DNA of 64,000 nt from Evernia prunastri (GCA_003184365.1 NKYR01000161.1:1-64000); one strand, 5' to 3'; numbered from the stretch's first letter, positions 36,966 through 47,950 are shown. Numbers and translations are program-made. The notes: generated from the letters alone by a model not told the origin.

Positions 36966-38748
36966 TGGGACAGACGACGAAGACTCTACGGATACAGGTG
37001 TCCGAGTGGGATCAGAGCCAGCTGTCGAGGGTCACGATTATTCTGACCACGCTGAAGAACAAGACGGCAGCTGGAACGTGGTATACTCTGACGAGATCGG
37101 TCCCTCCGATTCCGCATCGAGACCTCGAACATCTAATCAGCAACGCCATTTTGTGGAAGCACCAGGTCCAGAGGAAGCACGACGTCCATCTTTCCCTCGT
37201 CACAGATCCCGTGAGCCTGCGCGCCACCTTCCACAACCTCGAGCGCACCGGTCACCGCCTTCGGAGCCTCCTGAAAGTGTGGGTTCCCACGAAGAATGGC
37301 AGGGCTATGCCCGAGGCCCACCACCGCATTATGGCCGTCCTTATGTCCACTATGCTCCAAGCTACCCTCCTCACCCCTATCAAACCTTTCCTAGTCCAAA
37401 TGCAGTCCCCGGAGGCCAGCAGCAGATGGTCCCTTATGGCTTCTCTCCATACCAACCTCCTACAGGTGGGGCCGCGCCATCCTACTTCACGCATGGACAT
37501 CATGGAGGACCAAGTCATGAGATAATCCCCCATGCTCCGAGCGCAGGCTACTTTCCATATGCTCCACAAGGATATCAAATGCCCATGCCCATGCCCCTGT
37601 CTCCGCCTGTAGTGTACCCGGCGTACGGTGGTATGTACGCACACTCACCAGCTCCGCCGGGTCCGCTGGTTCCACCAATGACCACTCCGCCTCCTCCGCC
37701 ATCTACATCTGATACGTCCAAGGACGATGAGAAATTTGCCCGTCTCGAGAAGCTCTTCTTGGATCAGAAAGCTGAACAACGAGACAGAGAAGCCTTAGTC
37801 GAGAAAGCTGCACAGGCCAAAGCTGCACAGGCTGAAGCCAACGCAAAAAGAGCCGAGGAGATTGCGACGGCTTCGGCGGAAGCGGCGGCAGCAGCAAGAA
37901 AGGAGGTCGAGAAAGACTATCAGGCTGCTGCCAAGGACAAAGCTGCTAAGGCTGAAGCTGAGGCAAAAAAGGCTGAGGAGATTGCAGCGGCTTCGGCGCA
38001 CGCGGCGGCAGAAGCAAGGGAGGAGGTCAAGAAAGAGCATGAGGCTGCAGCAAAGGATAAGGCTGCTAAGGCTGAAGCCGAAGCAAAGAGAGCCGAAGAG
38101 ATTGCGACGGCTTCGGCGACGGCAGTAGCAGCAGCAAAAGAGGAGGCTGAGAAAGCTGCTGCGGCTAAATCAGCACCTCCGACAAAGGAGAAAGATAAAC
38201 CAATCAAATTCAAGGATGCTATTGGGAGAAGATTTAACTTCCCCTTCGACGTTTGCAATACGTGGTCGGTAAGTCATTCCAGAAGAGGCAAAACCGCACT
38301 CTTAACCGGATCTGATCATTTAATTTCAGGGTATGGAGTATTTGATAAAGGAAGCCTTTCTCCACGTTGCCGACTTGGGCCCCCATGTGGCTGATGGTCA
38401 ATATGACCTACTTGGTCCGAAAGACGAGATTATCATGCCTTCCATCTGGGAGTCAGTGATCGAGCCAGGCTGGGAGATAACAATGCACATGTGGCCCATT
38501 CCAGAACCCCCTCCGGAACCCCCTCCTCCTCCTGACATTGGGGAGCCAGGTGCGCCTCCCCCACCCCCTGGTGGCAAACTTCATGACGGTGTGCTTCTGC
38601 CCCCGAAGAAGCAGCCGTTGATATATGCTAACTTCAATTAGAAAAAAATAAGGGCAAGAAAAAAAAGGAGGCGATCCCGCCGTTCATGAGATGGACTGCG
38701 GGCAAGTCAAACAAGGGCCGAGCAACCGCTAAAGGCAAAAAGAAGTGA
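36853..38748 (+). CDS. ULD-type ubiquitin-like domain protein with Ala-rich coiled-coil repeats
   Basis: Exons 36853-38268, 38330-38588 and 38642-38748 join in frame to 593 residues; the introns are 61 bp (GTAAGT) and 53 bp (GTGTGC, branch GCTAAC). Order of parts: a poly-Ser run encoded by (TCA)n at 36931-36963; a long Pro/His/Tyr-rich disordered region (about 100-300); three 40-residue Ala/Lys/Glu repeats forming a coiled coil (DNA units of 120 bp at 37819, 37939 and 38059); then the C-terminal ubiquitin-like fold beginning KPIKFKDAIGRRFNFPF (449 on) and including the WESVIEPGWEITMHMW strand. This arrangement is common in fungal proteins of the ULD_2 kind. It ends in a Pro run and a short basic tail (KKKKEAIPPFMRWTAGKS). 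The function is not known. Unspliced intron 2 would give a stop at 38639-38641 instead. Confidence 0.8.
37819..38178 (+). repeat. Three tandem 120-bp coding repeats
   Basis: Units begin at 37819, 37939 and 38059, each with AA(A/G)GCTGC at its head and GAGATTGC in the middle. They code for 40-residue Ala/Lys/Glu helical repeats, so unit gain or loss would not shift the frame. The third unit diverges at its end. Confidence 0.85.
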
Positions 38749-39440
38749 AAGCCTCCTGCGCTCCTTGACTTCGCTTATTTTATTGCGAGGAGTGTACAGA
38801 AGTCGACACTACGCAAGGTCTGAAGGCACACCCAAGATGGGACGCTCCGTCTATAAACAATCAAGACGAATACGAGTTGTTCTCGAGCTTTCGGCCGACG
38901 TCGGATCCATCAAAGGCGCGCGATTTATCTGTGGGGAGCTGTTATTGGCTTTAACGACAAGCCAGTGGCGAATCTCTTAGCCTTTCCTTTTCTTTCTTTC
39001 GTTTTAAAAACATTCATTGCCAAGGACGAGTTCATCTACTTCTAAATCCGACGATTCATGACTGCTTAGAGATTCCCCACCAAGGTTTTGGGATGGAGTC
39101 TTGGAGAACAGTAGAATTACCATCAGCGACGGCGCATACAAGGAGTGAGCTGGAATTCTTCCCTGTTCACAGCTATTGAAAGCTGCACAAAGTTTTTTTA
39201 ATATCCAGATGCATAAGTATAATTGTCAAGATCGAATTTCTGTGGCAGCCTGCAGCCCGAGGACGTGCAAGCAATGGCTGATAATTGCAGACGAATCATG
39301 CGGTATGTCAGATGAAGACAGGTCTGATGAATCAACAACGTTGATTAGCCTTGAGCCGTGTTAAGTGACTCATAATTCTCGCAACATTGCCTGCCATTCA
39401 TCCTACAAGCGGTTCTTGGTTATCCCATCGTCTGGCGCCT
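38749..39440. other. Intergenic, no gene seen
   Basis: 692 bp between the ULD gene and the piggyBac-type locus. Frames at 38765-38980 and 39176-39364 are short and featureless. Confidence 0.45.
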
Positions 39441-39476
39441 GGGGTGCACAAATGCTTGGCATCCCCCACCATAAAT

Positions 39477-40528
39477 CTATGTACATGGAATAGCAGCTAT
39501 ATGCTCCTTCCAACACGCAATATGATTACATATATGAATATCACATAGTTTACATCCATGATAACTCCTTGGGGCTCGCTGTCGCCGTTTTCTTTTGTCT
39601 AAATCTCGTGGTCTGACGGTGTTTTGTGACAATTCCAACAATGGCTTTCTGGGCTGAGACTTCAATGACTCTACCACCTTTCTCCCAGCATATAAGCATG
39701 AGACGCATGTTTTGATGTTGCCCTCCATACGTTCTAGTAGGCCATGGTCACGGCCAGCTGCTGGATGTACTCGTACTGACAGAGATTCTTTGATATTGGG
39801 ACATCTTCCAGTAAGTCGCTCAGAATGCTCGAATAATTGACATGCAAGTCTCACACGGAATTCTCGCTGACTGTAATAAGTTCCAGGCGTACAACGATGT
39901 ATCTTATAGACATTGACGATGGCGGTGTCCAAGAGAAAATGCCATAGAGGCTTTCAACTTTTGTAATGTACTCGTTGTGTGGTGTAATAACATCGCAATT
40001 GATCAGCATTATCTACCCCATTCATATAATAATTATACATATCAATGAACTCGGGGATAGACAGCTCTTTTCGGGCCTGTTCTTCAAACATGGCACGAGA
40101 AGTACGTGCATTTGTGGCTGTTTTTGCTGGACGACGGCGGAGACGATTAATTGTTTTCCTACCATTCGAGACAGTGATCATGAAAAACACCACATTTTGG
40201 TCTTTCCAGCCAAATTCCAAGACCTTCCCATCCTCTGATAGACTTCCATAGAGCTTACCCCAGTTCAAAGCTGCATTCCACTTGATTCTAAGCTCCGAAA
40301 GTCTGGAATCTAGCCCTCGATTGACCTCTTTATGCTCTCGTTGTGCCTTGATACCTTCTTTAGCCTCCAAATCCTCTCGTCTAGTTGTTGTAATACGCAC
40401 AGTTTCAGCTGCTCCGAATCCTTCAATATCAAGCTGTGAGAACAATCTAGCTGACGAGAATAGATTGTCAAGCCATACAATATGAGAATAATCCTTGACA
40501 ATACCCTCTTGAGTTAACAAGTCTAGAA
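39477..40528 (-). pseudogene. piggyBac-type transposase, C-terminal half with premature stop
   Basis: The minus-strand frame runs from the n at 40529 to 39477. It carries the second and third aspartates of the DDE/DDD transposase core, in VWLDNLFSSARLF and MNGVDNADQLR, and the C-terminal Cys-rich zinc-binding tail (CKLC, then C-x3-C and WKEH). The frame is interrupted at 39954-39956, where TGA stands at the tryptophan expected in HYKSWKPLWHF; the downstream part continues in the same frame. A TGG-to-TGA change is a single G-to-A transition. Function is probably lost in this copy unless the base is an error. Confidence 0.85.
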
Positions 40529-40529
40529 N

Positions 40530-40723
40530 GTGTCACTGAGTGATTCGAGTTTCTCAAATGTAATCTCTTTCTGGCCTGAGGACAGTGACTTGGATACATG
40601 AAAGAACCTGTCTATTTGTTGCCATCTTTTCAAACTAATATGCTTAGAAACCTGCTCATGAACGGGCCCTTTCAGAGGATCAATGTTCCAGAAATCAGGA
40701 ATGCTTGATTTCACATGAAGGCC
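40530..40723 (-). mobile_element. piggyBac-type transposase, internal piece
   Basis: 194 bp between two n characters. It covers the segment from GLHVKSSIPDFWNIDPLK to about ESLSD, which is also present at 41394-42345 and 42347-43041. It is a partial duplicate placed here by the assembler. Confidence 0.85.
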
Positions 40724-40724
40724 N

Positions 40725-41392
40725 CGAGACAGTGATCATGAACAACACCACATTTTGATCTTTCCAGCCAAATTCCAAGACCTTCCCATCCTCTGATAGA
40801 CTTCCATAGAGCTTACCCCAGTCCAAAGCTGCATTCCACTTGATTCTAAGCTCCGAAAGTCTGGAATCTAGCCCTCGATTGAGCTCTTTATGCTCTCGTT
40901 GTGCCTTGATACCTTCTTTAGCCTCCAAATCCTCTCGTCTAGTTGTTGTAATACGCACAGTTCCAGCTGCTCCGAATCCTTCAATATCAAGCTGTGAGAA
41001 CAATCTAGCTGACGAGAATAGATTGTCAAGCCATACAATATGAGAATAATCCTTGACAATACCCTCTTGAGTTAACAAGTCTAGAACTACAGCCTGTGTT
41101 CTATTGAATCCCAAGTCGTCTGTCCAGAAATCATCGAGATCGTAAGGTCCTTCGTCCTTTCTTTGGCCCTTGAAATGATTGAATCGTTGAATTGTCTCAT
41201 CTACAGCTAGATGTGTGCCTGTTTTCCAGTACTTCTTGAAGGCCTGACGAAGCGTGTCACTGAGTGATTCGAGTTTCTCAAATGTAATCTCTTTCTGGCC
41301 TGAGGACAGTGACTTGGATACATGAAAGAACCTGTCTATTTGTTGCCATCTTTTCAGACTAATATGCTTAGAAACCTGCTCATGAACGGGCC
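40725..41392 (-). mobile_element. piggyBac-type transposase, central piece
   Basis: Bounded by n at both ends. It codes from GPVHEQVSKH through the first core aspartate (HLAVDETIQRF) and the second (VWLDNLFSS) to NVVLFMITVS. It overlaps the C-terminal half at 39477-40528 and the N-terminal piece at 41394-42308, so the true gene can be tiled from these segments. It has small base differences from the others. Confidence 0.85.
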
Positions 41393-41393
41393 N

Positions 41394-42308
41394 CTCTTTA
41401 TGCTCTCGTTGTGCCTTGATACCTTCTTTAGCCTCCAAATCCTCTCGTCTAGTTGTTGTAATACGCACAGTTCCAGCTGCTCCGAATCCTTCAATATCAA
41501 GCTGTGAGAACAATCTAGCTGACGAGAATAGATTGTCAAGCCATACAATATGGGAATGATCCTTGGCAATACCCTCTTGAGTTAACAAGTCTAGAACTAC
41601 AGCCTGTGTTCTATTGAATCCCAAGTCGTCTGTCCAGAAATCATCGAGATCGTAAGGTCCTTCGTCCTTTCTTTGGCCCTTGAAATGATTGAATCGTTGA
41701 ATTGTCTCATCTACAGCTAGATGTGTGGCTGTTTTCCAGTACTTCTTGAAGGCCTGACGAAGCGTGTCACTGAGTGATTCGAGTTTCTCAAATGTAATCT
41801 CTTTCTGGCCTGAGGACAGTGACTTGGATACATGAAAGAACCTGTCTATTTGTTGCCATCTTTTCAAACTAATATGCTTAGAAATCTGCTCATGAACGGG
41901 CCCTTTCAGAGGATCAATGTTCCAGAAATCAGGAATGCTTGATTTCACATGAAGGCCCATCCAAATAGACACTCCCAAATAGGCTCGGATCTCTTTGACT
42001 GTGGTAGAAAACCAAGTGCGCGTCTCAGGTTTTTCAGGCCCAGGGTAAAGGAAAGCATACTCATTCGTATGTTGTACAAGGGTTTTCAAAGAATCTTCAT
42101 CATAGAATAGGCTGAAGATTGCATAAGGATCGTCTGGAGCAACGGTATTTGGTAGCTGACCCTGACCACACGTGTAGGGCTTGGTGATTTTTAATGGAGT
42201 GTATTTAGGTAGTGGCCATGGCTTAGGAGGACGTCCTTTTGGAGTCTTTGTGGACTTTGGATCCTTCTTCACATGATCCAGATCATTTGACACATTATTA
42301 CGAGGCAT
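41394..42308 (-). mobile_element. piggyBac-type transposase, N-terminal to core piece (most complete)
   Basis: The frame is open from ATG 42308 (MPRNNVSNDLDHVKK) to the n at 41393. It contains the N-terminal basic/proline region (TPKGRPPKPWPLPKYTP), the DDE_Tnp_1_7-type domain start (YAIFSLFYDEDSLKTLVQHTN), and two of three catalytic aspartates (HLAVDE and VWLDN). Variants relative to the sister pieces include KTATH for KTGTH and IAKDHSH for IVKDYSH. This suggests that at least two genomic copies or alleles contribute reads. piggyBac enzymes cut and paste at TTAA targets. Confidence 0.88.
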
Positions 42309-42346
42309 GGTATTGTTTTATGGCTATTTGGCTCATGGTAGGAGCN

Positions 42347-43041
42347 TTGAATCCCAAGTCGTCTGTCCAGAAATCATCGAGATCGTAAGGTCCTTCGTCC
42401 TTTCTTTGGCCCTTGAAATGATTGAATCGTTGAATTGTCTCATCTACAGCTAGATGTGTGCCTGTTTTCCAGTACTTCTTGAAGGCCTGACGAAGCGTGT
42501 CACTGAGTGATTCGAGTTTCTCAAATGTAATCTCTTTCTGGCCTGAGGACAGTGACTTGGATACATGAAAGAACCTGTCTATTTGTTGCCATCTTTTCAA
42601 ACTAATATGCTTAGAAACCTGCTCATGAACGGGCCCTTTCAGAGGATCAATGTTCCAGAAATCAGGAATGCTTGATTTCACATGAAGGCCCATCCAAATA
42701 GACACTCCCAAATAGGCTCGGATCTCTTTGACTGTGGTAGAAAACCAAGTGCGCGTCTCAGGTTTTTCAGGCCCAGGGTAAAGAAAAGCATACTCATTCG
42801 TATGTTGTACAAGGGTTTTCAAAGAATCTTCATCATAGAATAGGCTGAAGATTGCATAAGGATCGTCTGGAGCAATGGTATTTGGTAGCTGACCCTGACC
42901 ACACGTGTAGGGCTTGGTGATTTTTAATGGAGTGTATTTAGGTAGTGGCCATGGCTTAGGAGGACGTCCTTTTGGAGTCTTTGTGGACTTTGGATCCTTC
43001 TTCACATGATCCAGATCATTTGACACATTATTACGAGGCAT
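42347..43041 (-). mobile_element. piggyBac-type transposase, second N-terminal piece with 5' flank
   Basis: A second ATG at 43041 starts the same MPRNNVSND sequence and runs to DDLGF before the n at 42346. The flank right of 43041 is the element's 5' leader (shared with 42309-42345 and 43725-43762). After GGTGGACGCG near 43088 it diverges from the third copy. Confidence 0.85.
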
Positions 43042-43296
43042 GGTATTGTTTTATGGCTATTTGGCTCATGGTAGGAGCCTGGTGGACGCGCGGGATGTCC
43101 TGGGGGCGCAAGATAGGGGCGCAACGCAAGATTCGCTTAATTTTACCCACTAACTTAAATTAGTATGGTAGCCCCACCAAAATTTAAGTACCTTGGTAAC
43201 ACACACCGATAGTCCCAATTGCATCATTCAAATAGTCTAATCAATCCCACACCAAGTCAACCAAATATCCACAACCCCCCCACAACAATCGCAACC

Positions 43297-43433
43297 ATGG
43301 ATCCCACCATAGATCCCACCATAGACGCACCTCCCTCCCTTCTTACAGACCTCACCGTCGCCGTCAACGGCCCTCCCAGCGCGGCCGCAACGCCTACCTG
43401 GGTCCCCCATCCCTACCTTGAAGAAGACCTCCA
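43297..43433 (+). CDS. 5' fragment of an unidentified plus-strand gene
   Basis: ATG at 43297 in a good context (CGCAACCATGG) follows a C-rich leader of fungal style. It opens MDPTIDPTIDAPPSLLTDL and reads to the n at 43434, 45 codons, without a stop. The piece ends in PTWVPHPYLEEDL. The continuation is missing from the assembly here, since beyond n the sequence is transposase on the other strand. I do not recognise it. It may be an unrelated gene near one transposon copy or a second ORF of the element. Confidence 0.35.
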
Positions 43434-43434
43434 N

Positions 43435-43724
43435 CGCGTCTCAGGTTTTTCAGGCCCAGGGTAAAGAAAAGCATACTCATTCGTATGTTGTACAAGGGTT
43501 TTCAAAGAATCTTCATCATAGAATAGGCTGATGATTGCATAAGGATCGTCTGGAGCAATGGTATTTGGTAGCTGACCCTGACCACACGTGTAGGGCTTGG
43601 TGATTTTTAATGGAGTGTATTTAGGTAGTGGCCATGGCTTAGGAGGACGTCCTTTTGGAGTCTTTGTGGACTTTGGATCCTTCTTCACATGATCCAGATC
43701 ATTTGACACCTTATTACGAGGCAT
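43435..43724 (-). mobile_element. piggyBac-type transposase, third N-terminal piece
   Basis: ATG 43724 starts MPRNKVSND, with one residue different from the other two copies, and the frame runs to KPETR at the n at 43434. The leader to the right contains the only convincing element end: TTAA at 43802-43805, which read inward on the minus strand is TTAACCCTAGAGCCGCG, the classic piggyBac arrangement of TTAA plus CCCTAGA. Confidence 0.8.
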
Positions 43725-43805
43725 GGTATTGTTTTATGGCTATTTGGCTCATGGTAGGAGCTTGGTGGACGCGTTATTTTGGTGGTTGCGCGGCTCTAGG
43801 GTTAA

Positions 43806-44569
43806 GCCCCTGATTTGTGCACCCTGCCAGACGTTGCCTCCTTCGCGCCGGCGTCCTACCTTAGTCCCAAAGGCTAACAAGTTAGCGCTGGAACTAAGCT
43901 CAAAAAAGTCTAGATCGCTTCGCGGACTTTTGTTGTAGGACGCCTGCTCCAGAAACCCCGTTTTTATCCAAAACGAGCTTCGTGTCAACAAATTTTTGAA
44001 TCAATCACAGATCCATCAATTCTCATCAAAACCACTTAGAAATATATACTACGACGCGTAGAATTATATAGCGAATTCGTTAGTAACAAAATCTAACTCC
44101 CTACGGCAATATCCCGCGTTGTATACCTTACTAACCTTCGAGGACAGTTGACACCAGACCTATTACGTTCCCTATCTAAATGACCTAACCAACGGGTTAC
44201 CTCTTTCCGGCAACGGGTCTCGGCGCTAGATTTCCTATCTCTCAGCGTCCGAGACCCTCCAAACACGGCATTCAAATCGAATTATCAATGATAGAAAGGG
44301 GGGGAGCATGTTGATCAAAAGTCCTAAACATGCCAAGACTTTTCGGATCCGGACCCGGACCCGGACCCGATAGCCAAACTTGGGCCATCTTCCGAATATT
44401 ACTATAAATTTCAGTATTCTAACTAGGGCAGTCGATTTCCGCTGTAGGCTTGGCATATTTAGAATAGAATACAAGAAACAGGGGGTTTTTGGTGCAGACC
44501 CCCTGCGGGGACCGACTCACTATGCAGCTAAAAATTAAAGTCACGGTCTAAGCAGGGGGTCGAAAGCTA
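43806..44569. other. Intergenic with hexamer repeat and inverted repeats upstream of NLR gene
   Basis: It contains a GGACCC hexamer array at 44345-44369 and CAGGGGGT-type motifs at 44479-44486, 44498-44505 (inverted) and 44552-44561. The last two form 10-bp perfect arms GACCCCCTGC/GCAGGGGGTC (44497-44506 and 44552-44561), only 8 bp before the NLR start codon. This could be a small non-autonomous element or a leader hairpin. Short minus-strand frames at 44093-44474 look like degraded repeat coding and are not called. Confidence 0.5.
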
Positions 44570-47500
44570 ATGGAGACAAGCCAGACGATGGGATACCTTC
44601 AGCGTCCCAGAGAAGGATCATCCGAGCTCCAGAACTCAATTGTTGATCTGTATGTTCTGGTTCTGAAATTTCTCATCCGGGCTCAACAATTCTATTCGAA
44701 AAATACTGCAGAACGGGCCCTCAAGAACCTGTTTGATATCCGCAACAAGTTTCAGGGATACCTGGGAAAAATTGACAATCAACAAAGGGAAGTAAAGAAG
44801 TACGAGGACTTGGTGGATGCTCACCAGTGCAGGAGTATCGAAGAAGGCTTGGAAACCCTGACATTGGAAGAGAAGGTCAATCATGACCTACTGAAGAAAG
44901 CTTTAGAAGACTTACAGCGGCCTATCTGTCGTATGGAGAGGCAATTGAAGGATGTTCACGATAATCACAAGAGCGATCAGCGTCAGAAGATACTCGACTG
45001 GCTTTCACCCATCCCGTACCTACAGCATCACATTCAAAGCAAGAGGGAAATCTTGCCTGGAATAGGCTCCTGGTTTCTGAACGATGATCGTCTGACCCAG
45101 TGGCGTAGCTCCAGCTCGTCGTCAATCATGTGGTTGCGAGGCATCGCGGGGAGCGGGAAGAGTAAATTAATGTGTGTAACAATTTCCAACAAGTGTTTTT
45201 CGATGATATCTTGATGCCGGGAAGAGGCTGCTTTCGACGGAAGTTGAAAAAGACCTACACGAGCTTGTTCACTTGCAAAACCGCTGATACCGCTGACTCT
45301 CCAGAGGTCAACTTTCATTGAGCAGCGAATGACTGAGTTTCGAGAGTGCAAGAACCCCATGCCATGCTATTTCTACTGCGCACGAAATGTCACTGAGCCG
45401 GAACGGGCCAATCCAGCAGCCATCCTTCGCAGCTTGGTGCGACAAATGTCCTGTCCGCAAACAGACAGTGTGATCTTAGACCCAGCCCAGAGTGTATACG
45501 AAGCGAGAAAGAGGAACGGCTTCGCTGCGGGTCCTTTGATGATAGCAGAGAGCACGGCTTTAATCATTGAACTAAGTCAGTCCCGTCAACTGACCACCAT
45601 CGTCATTGATGCCCTCGACGAATGCGATTCGATGCTGCGAGGCGAGCTCTTCGATGCCTTGACCGAAATCCTACAAAGCTCAAACGGTTTGGTCAAGATA
45701 CTCGTCTCTAGCCGTGACGAAAGGGATATTCGCTGCGAGTTGACCGGCTGTCTCAATCTTGAGATTGAGGCTAGGAAAAACCAAACGGACATTGATCTCT
45801 TCGTAAATCACGAAGTTGACGATCTGATCCAGAAAAAGAGACTTCTGTACGGAAACGTCCCGGACGACTTGCGCCAAATGATAAAGCAGGTGCTATGCGA
45901 GAAGGCCAATGGAATGTGAGTTCCACGAATTCCAGCACCTACTACGTTCATATTCTCCTTTGTTCGCCCACCATGTTCTAAAAGTTCATTCGGGTACAAG
46001 GTCCACCGTCTCTCATTTCTATGAATATCTTCCCAATACCTCGGATCGTGATTTTTACTACTATTGACGTATGGTACTTGATTATTTGGCTTGCGGGTAC
46101 TTCCACCACAATTCCACTATCTCAGTCTCCATAAGTTCTATCTCTGAATAATGTAGACGCTGATATCTTAGTGCAGGTTCCGATGGGTCAGCTTGCAGCT
46201 GCAGTTCCTTCGGACCCTAAAAATACAGACAGCAGTCCGAAACCGACTTGGGGAACTACCCAGAGATCTCCGAGAAATTTATGACGAGATCTACAACTCA
46301 AGGCTCATATCTGACATAGAGGAGCAGGGATCAATCGCCGAGAATACGTTCAAGCTAGTATTGTCACTACAAACGCCGCTCGGGCACAGAGACTTTTTAC
46401 ATGCTTTGTCTTTCTGCGGCGACGATAAGATCGATCTATCCGCGGAAGAGCTGCTCGACCTATGCTGTAATTTTCTGGTCCTTGACACCGAGCTGGACGT
46501 ATTTCGCTTCGCTCACCTTTCAGTACGGGAGTACCTGGAGACCAAACCACAATACAGTTCAGAACGAGGCCATGCCCTCGCTGCTCAATTCTGTCTTAAA
46601 TATCTTTGTACAAGTAACGCCAGCGGCTCATTCTTGGTACCTAGAGATGCCTGGTCTGATAATAGTGCGATTGTCGAAGGGGTCGATCACTCTAGTATCG
46701 GCTCAATGTCCGACGGCCGAGTAATGAGTTGTAGAGTCGGCTTTCCCAGTCTGGAAGACAAGTATCATCTCTCCGGTCCTTCCCTCGATTATCCTTTCCT
46801 CGATCCAGTTCAAGAATACGCATGCGGGTACTGGGCTGACCACGCGGCCGGGTCTCGGCACCTCCGCCTCGTCCATCCATTAAGCACCATGCTTCGAGGA
46901 TTCATCATGGACACGCCAGAAGTGACATCTCCGTGGTTCATGTATTGGAATAGGCTAGTAGTGTACATGCTTAATTATTCCAGACGTGGAATCTGTATGC
47001 CAGTGTGGCACTATGGCCACAACAAAATAGATTATATGATACACGTTCCCGCCGATTATCTCTTCACAGCGAGCCTTTGGGGTTTTTACGACCTATTGGA
47101 ACTTCGTCTGAAGTCCAAACCGGATCCATTACGGATACGATCTCATATGATGAATTACAATGTTCTCCAGCTTGTGTGCAGTCACGGAAACCGGGACGTT
47201 GTCGAGTTTCTTCTAGACCGGGGCTGGCCTTTAGAAGTGAAGGACGACTATCCATTGTTGGCTGCTGCCATTTTGGGCTCACAAAACAGTCAACCATGGC
47301 CAAGCCGCGATATCGATAGACAGTATATCGAAATCGCAGAGCTTCTACTTAGGCGCGGTGTAGACCCAGAAGAGAAGTGTCGAGGTCTGCACGGCACCGT
47401 CTCATATCCGATACTCGAAGCGTTGGAAATCGAATCTAAAGAATTAGTCAAACTTCTGTTGGACTGGGGCGCTAGTGCTGATGTGGAAAATATCATGGGG

Positions 47501-47950
47501 CTGAAGACCTTCCAAGCAGCTGCTATGAAGGATAATGAGGAGATAGTTGACATGTTGCTCGCCGCAAGTACGGATGCGGACGACTTTCCCAGGAGTTTCT
47601 GCAGAGAGGTGGCGCTGATCTATCAAGCCTTGAATAATAATAATGAAGCCCTGTTAAATTCGACTCTGCAACAGTGGCCTCAGGACGCCCGGGGCAAAAA
47701 GTATTTGAATGATGCGCTGTGGTGTGCAACAAGCACGGCCCAAGAAGGTTGTATGAAAGCTCTACTGGCCAAGGGAGCCGATCCCAATTTCAGATTCGAG
47801 GGAGTCTCTATCTTCGATTCGATATTTTATTATAGAAACAATGGAGAGCACAGGATGGTGTCGGAAAGCTGGTTCTCTGTAGCGCAACTGCTTCTAGATC
47901 ACGGTGCTGATCCAGGGAAAACGAAATATATGGTAGGATATCGTGATTAG
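44570..47950 (+). CDS. NACHT-ankyrin STAND protein (fungal NLR-like)
   Basis: Exons 44570-45175, 45305-45915 and 46177-47950 keep frame and give 996 residues; introns are 129 and 261 bp, long for this window. Residues 20-170 form the helical module often found before NACHT (SIVDLYVLVLKFLIRA). The NTPase has Walker A GIAGSGKS (191-198), Walker B IVIDALDECD (301-310) and the sensor VSSRDERDI (near 338), then KANGM joined to FRWVSLQLQFL across intron 2 and a winged-helix-like region. The C-terminal third (about 700-996) has ankyrin-type repeats such as DVVEFLLDRGWPLEV, ELVKLLLDWGASADV and MKALLAKGADPNF. Such proteins sense non-self in heterokaryon incompatibility or defence and are ATP-driven oligomerising switches. 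No HET, HeLo, lipase or phosphorylase effector domain is visible, so the N-terminus may be truncated or use another partner. Confidence 0.85.

Noticed and set aside
39442..43824. 12-bp inverted match GGGTGCACAAAT / ATTTGTGCACCC at 39442-39453 and 43813-43824 as piggyBac terminal repeats
   Set aside because: The right-hand copy lies outside the TTAA/CCCTAGA end at 43805, and no TTAA adjoins the left copy, so it is probably chance or part of the flanks.
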